Assembly (NCBI GenBank): GCA_013115135.1
Contig: JABANP010000187.1
Coordinates: 1-64,000, forward strand
Reading direction: 5' to 3'
Length of the DNA stretch: 64,000 bases
From: Perkinsus olseni
Taxonomy: Eukaryota; Perkinsozoa; Perkinsida; Perkinsidae
Both the position numbers and the translations under genes were made by a program. The notes under the pieces are model-generated. The model saw nothing but the letters and a program-made list of their open reading frames with translations. It ran no database searches and was not told the origin of the DNA. Positions 51,874 to 60,670 of this stretch are shown here, in pieces. The first letter of the stretch is position 1, and each line of letters opens with the position of its first letter.

Positions 51874-52649
51874 ATGTTGCTGTACGTGAATGTGCTCATG
51901 TTGGTGTAATGGTAGATGTGACACAGTAGTTGCGTGCAGTGGTCACCCTGATGCGATGACTTCAGGCAAACTTCGCCTCCCTTCCCGGTTACCGAGCTTG
52001 AGGCGATCGTGGACGTCCCTCACCCCTGGTTGTGACGCACAAATAGAAATCAGTCGACCCTGAGGAGACCCTCCTGATCGGAATTCCGAATCGCCATTGA
52101 GCCCTTCGCGACTACGATCGTACGCGTGAAGAAGCTCGGCACGCGATGTCGTCTGGCTGTGAGAAACCGCTGTACACGGCGTTGAGGACGAAGTGTGAGG
52201 GACGGAGCAGTATCTTATTTCCAGCATGCTCTGGATGGGAGCAAGCCATTTTCGAAATGACAAGATAAGCGCGTAGTCGTCGACCATACACCACCTAACT
52301 CAGGTCACCTGAGCTCTCTTCAACGCTGCTGGGTCAACGGCGTCAACTTGACGCGCGTCCCGAGAGTAGCTAGCGCGTAGCCAAATTAGCTGTGGCAAGC
52401 TAGAAATACGCTCCTCGCCAGCTATATGGAAACAATAGTGACGAACGCACGATTGAGCTGCGCGGCGAAGCTCCTAAGGTTCATCACGGCCCTAAGGGGG
52501 AACGAAAACGCCTCTCTAGACGAGAGGGTTCGAGTAGCGGCTATTCAGTAGCCACCTAGCACTCAGTTGTACTGCGTACTCTTCCTCATTCCTGTTGAGA
52601 GAGACTGAGCAGGGCCGCCGACGACTATCCTTCACAGGTTATCATTAAT
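51874..52649. other. Intergenic, no gene recognised
   Basis: Only the last 25 nt are recognisable: the conserved leader of the next secreted gene, with CCTTCACAG before GTTATCATTAAT. Confidence 0.5.
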
Positions 52650-52832
52650 ATGGCTAAGACCTACCTCTCCCTCATCACTATTATCTGCTTCGCCCTGCTA
52701 TCTGGTCCCCCGCAGTGCGATGCCCAACTCCGTGGCTTGGGGAAGCTTCTCTGTCCCCATTACTGTGCGCTTTGCCCCCCTCCTCGTAGATGTGTCTATG
52801 ATGCTGATATTTTCGATTGCTTGTGCCTCTGA
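52650..52832 (+). CDS. Secreted six-cysteine protein, member f
   Basis: A 60-residue protein on the plus strand: signal peptide MAKTYLSLITIICFALLSGP to about QCDA, QLRGLG linker, then C-x3-C-x2-C-x5-C-x8-C-x-C, ending LCL. The ATG is preceded by CCTTCACAG-GTTATCATTAAT, where the AG could be a trans-splice acceptor. The signal peptide differs from members b and e by only a few residues. Confidence 0.88.
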   Translation: MAKTYLSLITIICFALLSGPPQCDAQLRGLGKLLCPHYCALCPPPRRCVYDADIFDCLCL

Positions 52833-53665
52833 TTGATTCACTGTGCCGCTGTGCACCCGGGAGGGGCGCTGCCAATTTTTTAGCCAGGCGTCGCATACTA
52901 TCCATGCTGGCCAGTTTTGTTCGATTCTCTCATCAAACGGTTCTCGCGTATGAGCAAGCTTTAGTGGGGCGAGCATCAGCCATCATTCTAGTAGCAGTGC
53001 TGAGTTGCGTTCAGGATAAGTTACTCACGCTTAGCCCTCAAATGCGACTAGCCGGGCGTCACCGACGAATGCACTTGGTCTAAGTAGCGATAGCATTCAT
53101 TGTCTATGGGGGGCTCTGCAGAGGAGGTATCTTTTTCACGCATCATCAACCTGAGTGAACGCAAGATTCGCTTCGACTGTGTACAGTGTATAGCCCCATG
53201 CGTGCTTATTCAATGATGTTGTTGGGAATATTTTGTTGGTTATTCAATGACGTGTGCGTGTGTACCGAGATAGACTCTCCTCAGGGTTCATAGTGGAGTT
53301 CACAGCGCAGAACGGGAAAAGCTAGTTCCATGATCGAAATCAAGTGCCTGCCTCTAGTCTGCTCGATCGCCTAAAGTGTCACCAGAGCCGGTGAAAAGTC
53401 GCGCCACTCGCTGGCATCAGTGTAATCGGGCAGCCCTCCTCGGAAGTCTCAAGACTGTCCGCTGTGCCCGAACATACCGTCGATACTACTGTATCGTAGG
53501 GATGCTTTCAATCAATGCGAAAGTCGGTGAGCTGTAGGCGACATGCCGCGGAAATGATCCGTGCTGCATTCAGGTGTACACGAACACTGTCACACTGAGC
53601 GGCCCTAGTGTTGCGAGGAAGTGCTCGGGGCTGCTGGCCGCCGCCCCTTCCGAATTATCTTCAAT
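52833..53665. other. Intergenic, no gene recognised
   Basis: No supported feature; upstream leader of the next, decayed family member at its right end. Confidence 0.5.
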
Positions 53666-53863
53666 ATGCTTCGAGCCTACCTCTCTCTGATCACCATCAT
53701 ACTCTACATTACCGTTTTAGTGCATTTCGGAGTCTTTCATCTCCCTGACGCGAAGGCTCAGCAGGCTGGACCCTCTTATGGAACCTTGAAGGTGGCGATG
53801 GGTTTCTCTATCCCTATGATTTCTTGGTACCTTTGTAACGCGGATAGTGCGTGGCGGCCCTAG
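53666..53863 (+). CDS. Diverged member of the secreted family
   Basis: Signal-peptide-like start MLRAYLSLITIILYITVLV and the leader ATTATCTTCAAT match the secreted family, but the downstream frame (QQAGPSYGTLKVAMG...) lacks the six-cysteine pattern. A cysteine-rich frame lies at about 53910-53960 (KCISECKCLPHPGYAC), so the gene may be spliced or may have lost its original 3' end. Product uncertain. Confidence 0.45.
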   Translation: MLRAYLSLITIILYITVLVHFGVFHLPDAKAQQAGPSYGTLKVAMGFSIPMISWYLCNADSAWRP

Positions 53864-54522
53864 CGCCTGTAAGGCCAGGCCGCGACCAATGAGCCAAGAA
53901 GAAGAAGAAGAAGTGCATTTCAGAATGCAAGTGCCTCCCCCACCCGGGGTACGCGTGTCGTCCTTTAAAGGCGTGCGAGCACATAGCTGATCAACACGAG
54001 ATGGTCTGCTCTGAATCAGAGCCTTTGGTCTCGAGCCTGGGCGACATAAAAATCATTCGAGTACGAGAATTTCCAACAGTCAGTACCGTCGGTGAGACAG
54101 AGGCAGAGACAATGCTCGAAGCTGGTGGAGTGAGAGGAAGAAGGGGAGCCCTTCGAGGTGACTGGGCAGCACAGCGACGCGGCGCAGAGGCTGCCGTGGA
54201 CTGAAACAACGACTACACGACAATCTGGGTAAATGATTGAGGCCCTCAATTTGAGGGAGTTATCGACGATATGATAGCTCCAACCAGCAGCTATACTGGC
54301 ACAACTCTGAAAAAAACGCTGCACGCGCGATGATATCCGTGCATAGGACGCCATTACTGTATAGTAAGTCGGTATGAGGCATTCAACCTGAAGCGGAACG
54401 GTAAGGTACGAGCGCGGAGAGCATCGACCACAGCGGCCAAAAAATCCTCCCTGTCACGATGGGAGTGACCACCAACTCAGACCATCAGGAAGTGACAAGA
54501 AACTCTACAACACACGATGCCA
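53864..54522. other. Intergenic; possible 3' exon of the preceding gene
   Basis: Besides the cysteine-rich stretch at about 53910-53960, nothing recognisable. Confidence 0.4.
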
Positions 54523-55125
54523 CTAGTCCAGCATATCTATCGTCTCGTTCTTCACCGCCGAAGCCCCACGCTGGGCGGCAATCCGAGAGCTTCGACGAGT
54601 CTTCGACCCGGAGGCCTCTGTTTTCACTACCACCACTTCCGCTTCGGCTGGCGACGACTTTCTGCTGGTCGCGTTGCTCTTGGTCCTGCCGCTAGCTGCT
54701 GCGGACTTGGCCGCCACGCGCTTGGACTTGTCAGTCTTGGCGACCTTGGCGGCAGTGGTCTGGCTTCCTGTGGACTCCAGTGTCCTTTTGGGAGCAGCGG
54801 ACAAGTCGATCGCAGCCGCCTCCTGAGTGTCTTGTGAAGGATTGGACGAAGTCGTGCTGACGTGGATGTTGATGGTGGGGAGCTTCATGGTCCCCACCAC
54901 TGCCCGACGAGCCAGCTCCACAGCATCCTTCCAGGAATCTCTGTGGAAGAGGCATCTGTCACCAACATCATCGACATAGGTGAAGTCCAGCTTCGCTTCG
55001 CCGCCCAACTCAGGCCACTGATCGGCCACAATATCCACAAGCTTAGCGTGAGTGTCGACAGAGTCCGGCAACAAACGTCGAGTCTTCTGGTTCCGGAAGT
55101 GGAACTTCAAGGCGACCTCGACCAT
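54523..55125 (-). CDS. PB1-like domain protein with basic tail
   Basis: A 200-residue intronless protein. Residues about 3-95 look like a PB1 domain: a lysine in the first strand (VALKFHF) and the acidic OPCA-type loop DFTYVDDVGDRCLFHRDSW, followed by a helix. The rest is low-complexity, Ala/Ser/Lys-rich, with several basic clusters (KTDKSKRVAAK, SKTRRSSRIAAQR) like nuclear localisation or DNA-binding stretches. A nuclear adaptor is inferred. ATG at 55125. The overlapping plus-strand frame is an antisense shadow. Confidence 0.72.
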   Translation of the reverse strand: MVEVALKFHFRNQKTRRLLPDSVDTHAKLVDIVADQWPELGGEAKLDFTYVDDVGDRCLFHRDSWKDAVELARRAVVGTMKLPTINIHVSTTSSNPSQDTQEAAAIDLSAAPKRTLESTGSQTTAAKVAKTDKSKRVAAKSAAASGRTKSNATSRKSSPAEAEVVVVKTEASGSKTRRSSRIAAQRGASAVKNETIDMLD

Positions 55126-55908
55126 GTTAGACTCCCCTCAATCAACTACAGCAATATTGCCCCAAGAAGCGAAAGCGGAGAAATTCGGTTGTTCAGTTCT
55201 ATGATGGTTGGTGTCCGCGCGTTGGTGCTCTTACCGACTCCCGGTCGTGGACTGAGTAGTGTGGTTAATAGCGAGGTTGAGATTCACTTTAGTCCGGAGC
55301 AATTGTGTTGGTTATGCGAAAGTGAGTGCTTCAACGTAGTAGCGAAATGCGTCTTGCGAACCACACGGGGGCGGTATCTCGCCTGTGAAAGCACGCTGCG
55401 ATTAGATCGTCTTCTATCGTTGCCTTAAGTTCACGTGGAGCATAGTTATTATCAGGCGCTCAGTACCGTATACGACGAAGCGTGTTAACTCCCACAACCG
55501 TAACTTGCCTTTCGTCGCCGCACGAGTCCCACGTGAGTGACTCAGGCGGGAGTGGTAGTGACGGTCCGGCGGTGGGACCGTTCTCAGAGGTCTTTTCTGA
55601 CGCCTGTCCGTTTATCGGGCGGCGGTGTTTCGCTCGAGTAGATCACTGTCGTGATGTTGATGATGTGCTCGTGATGTACTTCGCAAACCAAACATTGTCC
55701 GGCAAAACGTCACTGTTAGTCATGAAGTACTCTCTAGGGGTGTCGCCGAGCGGGCGTAGTATTACTGCAGCTTCTGGTTTGCAGTAGCTTCAACCCATTA
55801 TCCACTGACAATAGCGCAACAAGGGCTTTGTTTAAGTATACAAAATCATGACTTCAACAAGAAGAAGGGTGAGCAGACCACGACGGTCATCTGCACGTTG
55901 ATGATTGG
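55126..55908. other. Intergenic, no gene recognised
   Basis: A plus-strand frame at 55482-55787 has no family resemblance; treated as noise. Confidence 0.45.
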
Positions 55909-56448
55909 CTACGGACGATGCTGCCGAAGTACAGCAGGCGCAGACCGCAGAAAGAGGCGCATGCCAAAATCTTCCGTCAAGGGAGGGATGTATCGACCCG
56001 TTACTTCTTCTAGAGTATCCAACTCGTCAATCAACTGTGGTATAACTATCACGCATTTCTCCGTGTCGTCTGGGTCCGTGCCGTACTCGAGGCTGCTGAT
56101 GCACTCATCAGGGTTGTCGAGTAGTCCCGCTGCTTCGAGCTTCTTACCAAATTTTTCGCAACTCTCAGATCTCCAACGCAAACGAACAGTGTGAACATTG
56201 AGGTTGCTCACGAAGGGGTACTCTCGGACGTAATAGGGCAACACGACTTGTATGACCCCAAAGTCAAGCCCGCCACTCGAGTTTGTGAATCTTACAGCCA
56301 CGCTTTGATTCTGCGACCTTACAGCGAAAGCTCGACCGGAGAGAGAGGGAGAGTCGGCGTCGTTCCTTGGTTGCAACAATGGCTGGCCGCTTGACGGCAG
56401 CACCCCCAGGAGCAGTGGCAGGGCAACGATGTTGATGGTGGCAGCCAT
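55909..56448 (-). CDS. Secreted protein of unknown family
   Basis: A 179-residue protein with a signal peptide (MAATINIVALPLLLGVLPSSG). The mature part is beta-rich (VAVRFTNSSGGLDFGVIQVV, HTVRLRWRSE) with three cysteines after the signal (SCEKF, DECIS, EKCVIV) and possible N-glycosylation sites (NQS, NSS). ATG at 56448. No family recognised. Intronless. Exported or surface protein inferred from the leader only. Confidence 0.7.
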   Translation of the reverse strand: MAATINIVALPLLLGVLPSSGQPLLQPRNDADSPSLSGRAFAVRSQNQSVAVRFTNSSGGLDFGVIQVVLPYYVREYPFVSNLNVHTVRLRWRSESCEKFGKKLEAAGLLDNPDECISSLEYGTDPDDTEKCVIVIPQLIDELDTLEEVTGRYIPPLTEDFGMRLFLRSAPAVLRQHRP

Positions 56449-57420
56449 TCACAGAGGACAGAATTCTTCAGGAAAATGGGGATGTGCTCTGTGGTGCCTT
56501 AAGATGAACCGCTTATAGACTAGTAGAACGAAGAGCTGCAAGCCAGGCGATACCGCATCATGCGTTTGCCATCAAGACGAGACGGGACATCGAATCGCAC
56601 GGGAATTCCGTATGTCGAGCGATGCAGGCCGGTCACGGGTCCGCCGCCACCGCTGGCCCTGAGAGCGTAGGGCGGCACCGGCGAGCTCGGAGGGGAAAGA
56701 TCTACTGTACGAAATCGGGACGACGATTCGACAATACGTAGCCTAAGGCAACTGCTAGCATTAGCTTATACAAGAGCAACGCGACCGGCCACTACACTGA
56801 GACCACTGGTCTGAGCCTCTCAGACCCGTACATGGTTCAAGTTAGCAGCGAGCACGCTCGAGAGTAGCACGATCCCTTCTGTGGCCTTCTTTTCGTGGTG
56901 GAATCGCGCTTGCTCTGTGCCAGTATTCGCTCCCTAGTCAAATGCTGATCTCGTCGCAGACTATCCTCAACGTCTGCTTGTGCAAGTATTTCCAATGGCG
57001 AGCCAAAGCAACTGCAACAATGGTGTGAAGAAAGAGCTTCTCGGTTCCTTACACAAGATATTGTGTTTCCCTAGTTAAAACGGCGTTTGCGTCAAACTTA
57101 CACACACCATATGGTGATCGAGCGAACTCACACCGGCGCACACAGTATGGACGTCGCCCGAAAAGGGCTTGTTGGCGTTGTTTCTCATGGAGAACGGGAA
57201 GTCAAGATACGTCGAAAGGTTTATCATAAGTTCTCCTCGGGGGTATTAAGTATTGGCTGTGCACGTCTGCACAAGAGGATCAGCGCATAAGAGTAACAGC
57301 GGCACACCTCTCGAGTCTTCGTGTCCCCGCGTCACGACGCTTTGTGGGTGCATCATGCAGTAAAGAAGGTATGCTCTACTGCTACATAGACCTCTAGCGC
57401 TATGATGCTCCGTGCGCACC

Positions 57421-57657
57421 TGCACTATAACTCAGTACAGTGTGGCTATTTGAGACGGGGCTCAAAGAAAGGTAAAACCAGACTCGGGAGGAGTTCGGGA
57501 AACTGATCTAGTTGTTGGATTAATGGTGAACGTATGTTCCATAGCATGACGAGGAACGCACGTGTTTGCTGAGACGAACGTACGTACCACGAGCAAAGGC
57601 GCACAAAGAGCAAGGTGGGTACGTAGCAGCAATGAAAGTAGTTGTCACTATAGTGCA
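57421..57657 (+). mobile_element. MITE-like element family A, best preserved copy
   Basis: 237 bp with terminal inverted repeats TGCACTATA...TATAGTGCA, flanked by CACC on each side (57417-57420 and 57658-57661), a 4-bp target-site duplication. The internal hairpin TTGAG-ACGGGG-CTCAA lies near the left end. No coding capacity. Confidence 0.9.
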
Positions 57658-57849
57658 CACCATATCGCCTCAGCTGACAAGCCCCTGCGCTGCGTGATCG
57701 AGATGACAGCTATGCACTCGCGTATGATCGACGGCCACTCCACCCAGGCCTTGCTCCTCATGTCGCATTCGGTTGTAGAATACAATCCCACTTCCATGCT
57801 CACTCTCCTAGTCTTGTGAGGGACTGTGTACAGCCGATGGCTGTCCCTT

Positions 57850-57865
57850 ACAGATTATCATTAAT
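57850..57865 (+). promoter_or_regulatory. Conserved leader before secreted-gene ATG
   Basis: CTTACAG-ATTATCATTAAT-ATG. The TTATCATTAAT element, with small changes, stands directly before the ATG of members a to g; in f and g a pyrimidine-AG precedes it. Likely a 5'UTR with a splice or trans-splice acceptor. Confidence 0.6.
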
Positions 57866-58060
57866 ATGGTTCAGACCTACCTCTCCCTAATGACTCTTAC
57901 CTGCTTCGCCATGCTATCTCGCACCGCGCAGTACGATGGCCACCTGCGTGCTCTATCTGGTCCATATAGTTGTCCTGTGAGCTACTGCAGCGGCCCATGC
58001 CCCTTGGGTCAATATTGTCAGCTTCAATGGTACGGTGAATGTCACTGCGTTGACCTCTAG
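57866..58060 (+). CDS. Secreted six-cysteine protein, member g (divergent)
   Basis: A 64-residue protein: signal peptide MVQTYLSLMTLTCFAMLSRT. The otherwise conserved QCDA before the cleavage site is QYDG here, then HLRALSG and cysteines spaced C-x4-C-x3-C-x5-C-x7-C-x-C. The leader ATTATCATTAAT is intact. It is the family outlier, together with member a. Confidence 0.8.
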   Translation: MVQTYLSLMTLTCFAMLSRTAQYDGHLRALSGPYSCPVSYCSGPCPLGQYCQLQWYGECHCVDL

Positions 58061-58557
58061 CCGTAACTTGTCACAAGGTCGGAAGACTGAACGCGCGCGC
58101 ATCAGCGTGGATTCTCCTAAATCCCTCATTCTAGGCTTAGGGATCGAATAAAACACCGCAGACATACCATCACCAATATTAACAGCCGATCGTGTTGTAG
58201 CTGATTTATTGAATAAAGCTGATACCCGACGGACTCTCATTTATTAAATCACCATGGCATTGAGTTCTGCAGTAGGGCGAGCTCCCAAGCCTCGTAAGAG
58301 ACACTGTGTGTCTATAGTCCAATGCCGGTTCCGGCTTCGACTCTTGCCACTGTCAAGCACTTTGATTGTTGATAGCGTTCACTTGTCAGTAGAGTTCGAG
58401 CTGTGTGGCGTCCAGATTCAGTCGAGGGTCTCAACAAGATGGCTGAATATCTCATCAGCGCGATTTCAAGCCAAGTGAGAGCCTCCGTACAGCCGCGACG
58501 GCCCCCTACTGACAATTAAACACCGTCAAGTTCCAGACAGTACGTTCGACAGTATGT
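58061..58557. other. Intergenic, no gene recognised
   Basis: Spacer between secreted gene g and the SET gene, convergent 3' ends. Nothing supported. Confidence 0.5.
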
Positions 58558-59829
58558 TCAAGCCTTTCTGGCCTTCTTGCAGCATCGCTCACACTGACAC
58601 TCAAAGCCATAAGCAGCAAGTTGCTTCTGCCTCTCCTCGGTGGACTCCTCCTCGACGTCACAATAGCTGATCGTCAGCTCTACACCAGCAGCGATCGCAG
58701 CCGACTCCGAGACGTTCGCCACCAACGTCGCGCCATCACCGGAGAACTCTGTCTCTAGGTTGGGTCGGCAAGAGTGGTTGACACAGGCTAGAAGGGGGAA
58801 GACCGCCCAGCCTCGGTAGTGCGGACACAACGTCCGACTGTCAGCGACAACACCCTCGCCCAAATCCACTTGGACAAAATCGTCACCGTCGTCCTCATCG
58901 TCTGCAACCACGGGCTTGGCCTTCTGCACGAGAGCTCGTAAAGTGGTGAGGTCGGCATCCGTCTGGGAGATGGCCAGAAGATACTCCGTCAGAGGGTTCG
59001 GGTAGGTGACCATGATGGCGTTGCGACATAGCTTGCCCACCAGGCCGTTCAGTCCTTTGAAAGTGCCCAACTTCTTCGTCTCGTCGTCCGCCTTGTCCAC
59101 TAACCCTGCCATCGCCTTCGAGCCCTTCTCGAGCGTATTTTTGCAGTCCTCGATGAAGGTCGCAGCTTCTTTCTCGTCTTCAGGTATATCGACACACTCC
59201 CAGTAGCTCTGGTCACCACCACACAATCTCCTCACACCTTCCCTCAGCCCATCATCAGCACCGGAGAATCCTAGGATGACCTTAGCCGCCAACAAAAGAT
59301 ACTCCATATCGCCCTCCTTCGCCACCTGCCGGACCCTGCGACCAGCCTCGCTCTCCCACAGCGGACGATGTACGTTCTCAAACCCACCACGGCAATGTTG
59401 GGAACAGAAAAACAGAAACTCTCCGTCACCCTGCCAAAGACACGGCGTCTCATCAGTCAGCCTGGCTGCCTCCCCGGGGACTTTCGGTAGCTCCGGAGTG
59501 AAGAGAAGCTCGTGGATCATCTCCTCATCGCCGTCGTTGAAGACCTTCGCCATCTCACTGCCACTCACCATGCCAAGCCCGTACTTCAACTGCAGCTGCA
59601 GCGACCCCAAAAACCGACCGCAAGTCTCGCAGGCGCACAAGGGGCGATCGAAGGCCCGTACCAAGGCACCGAGGAGAGGACGCTCAGCCCAGAGTGTTTC
59701 ACCGGCCTCTAGGGGCTCAGTGGCGTACAGGCCCATGCCGCGATCATCGCTGTGCTCAGCCTTAACGTGAAGGTCCTCGCTCCCGATGCTCGTGATGAGG
59801 TCAGTGTAATAGGAGTTTGACTTAGACAT
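58558..59829 (-). CDS. SET-domain (SMYD/SET5-type) lysine methyltransferase
   Basis: A 423-residue protein, probably transferring methyl groups from S-adenosylmethionine to lysines of histones or other proteins. The split SET domain is visible: N-terminal SET half DDRGMGLYATEPLEAGE (residues about 28-44), an inserted cysteine-rich region (CACETC, FFCSQHC) in the place of the SMYD MYND finger, the cofactor motif NHSCRPN near residue 350, ELTISYCD, and the post-SET zinc cluster FECQCERC near the C-terminus. ATG at 59829 (the open frame begins two codons earlier at GTG). Intronless. A long acidic helical insertion separates the halves. Confidence 0.9.
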   Translation of the reverse strand: MSKSNSYYTDLITSIGSEDLHVKAEHSDDRGMGLYATEPLEAGETLWAERPLLGALVRAFDRPLCACETCGRFLGSLQLQLKYGLGMVSGSEMAKVFNDGDEEMIHELLFTPELPKVPGEAARLTDETPCLWQGDGEFLFFCSQHCRGGFENVHRPLWESEAGRRVRQVAKEGDMEYLLLAAKVILGFSGADDGLREGVRRLCGGDQSYWECVDIPEDEKEAATFIEDCKNTLEKGSKAMAGLVDKADDETKKLGTFKGLNGLVGKLCRNAIMVTYPNPLTEYLLAISQTDADLTTLRALVQKAKPVVADDEDDGDDFVQVDLGEGVVADSRTLCPHYRGWAVFPLLACVNHSCRPNLETEFSGDGATLVANVSESAAIAAGVELTISYCDVEEESTEERQKQLAAYGFECQCERCCKKARKA

Positions 59830-60025
59830 GAACACGGACCTTCAAGACTAATCCCAATACTTGCGACCGCCTTTTCAACGGGCTGAACTAATCCCCTACA
59901 GAAAGGTAAGTCGGTGGAGCTAGTCTAACTGAGCCGTACTCGCAGCGTTGGACTCACACGCACTCGTAAACGCAAAAAAGGAGGGAATCATAAAACACGC
60001 GGCCATTGATCATACAGAAACACCA

Positions 60026-60584
60026 TCACTCGACTTTTTGCATCCTCTCCACCTCCGGCGTGCCAGCATGATTGAAGATGCCCGGCCTGAGGAGAGGAGT
60101 ATCCGAGGTTGACGCGAGGCAGAGGTGCTCACCAGAAGCCTGCGTATCGGAATCTGGGCTTAGCCTCGGCGGGGAAGAAATCCGATGCCACCAGCTGTCT
60201 GAGGGACAACAACACAAGGCACGAGGTGAGCCTCCAATCTTCAGTGGGCGTGAAGGCCTGTGGATGCGGTCACGGTGTAACGGAGCTGGTACGTCCATAA
60301 AGGCACTGGCACGTAGTTAGAAAAACCATCCCGAGAATTAGTGACATGATCGGCCACTGAGAGAAGCATCTTCCCCTTACCGTCTCTCGTAGTGTTGATG
60401 TCTAATTCTGTAGCGCCATCTGTGGTCGTAGCGGAAGGTCAACACTCGACGCCGATGGACAGTTCGCCTGGGGAAGAAAAACATAACAACATCGCTCCGC
60501 TGAGGAGGCGACCCACCAGGTAGTCTTTTTCTTAGGGGCAGCCAAGTCACGAGTATTAAGAAGGATACGACCTAGTGAGAACAT
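60026..60584 (-). CDS. Putative mitochondrial basic protein, spliced
   Basis: Exon 1 (about 60536-60584 or slightly shorter) starts at ATG 60584 with MFSLGRILLNTRDLAAP, a typical mitochondrial leader. A GTGGGT donor gives a 49-nt intron and joins in phase to RTVHRRRVLTFRYDHRWRYR; a GTAAGG donor then leads to AFMDVPAPLHRDRIHRPSRP. The last part is read either as LVASDFFPAEAKPRFRYAGF and WPGIFNHAGTPEVERMQKVE across a 46-nt intron, or in another frame; that link is unresolved. Very arginine-rich, like a mitoribosomal or respiratory accessory protein. Only 86 bp separate its ATG from the cyclin H stop, same strand. Confidence 0.5.
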
Positions 60585-60670
60585 CGGCGGGGAGAAGGTT
60601 GGGGGCTATCGAAAGGTCCCGGGTTCGACCCCTGCACACAACACAACATTCGTCATGAATAAAACGATTC

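Larger units (their letters stand above)
56449..57865. other. Intergenic with the best MITE copy
   Basis: No gene. Region about 57160-57300 resembles 44100-44220 (GTGCACGTCTGCACAAGA-like), another trace of duplication. The last 16 nt are the conserved leader of the next gene. Confidence 0.5.

Noticed and set aside
54862..55428. 188-residue plus-strand frame
   Set aside because: Half is antisense to the PB1-like gene; no family match.
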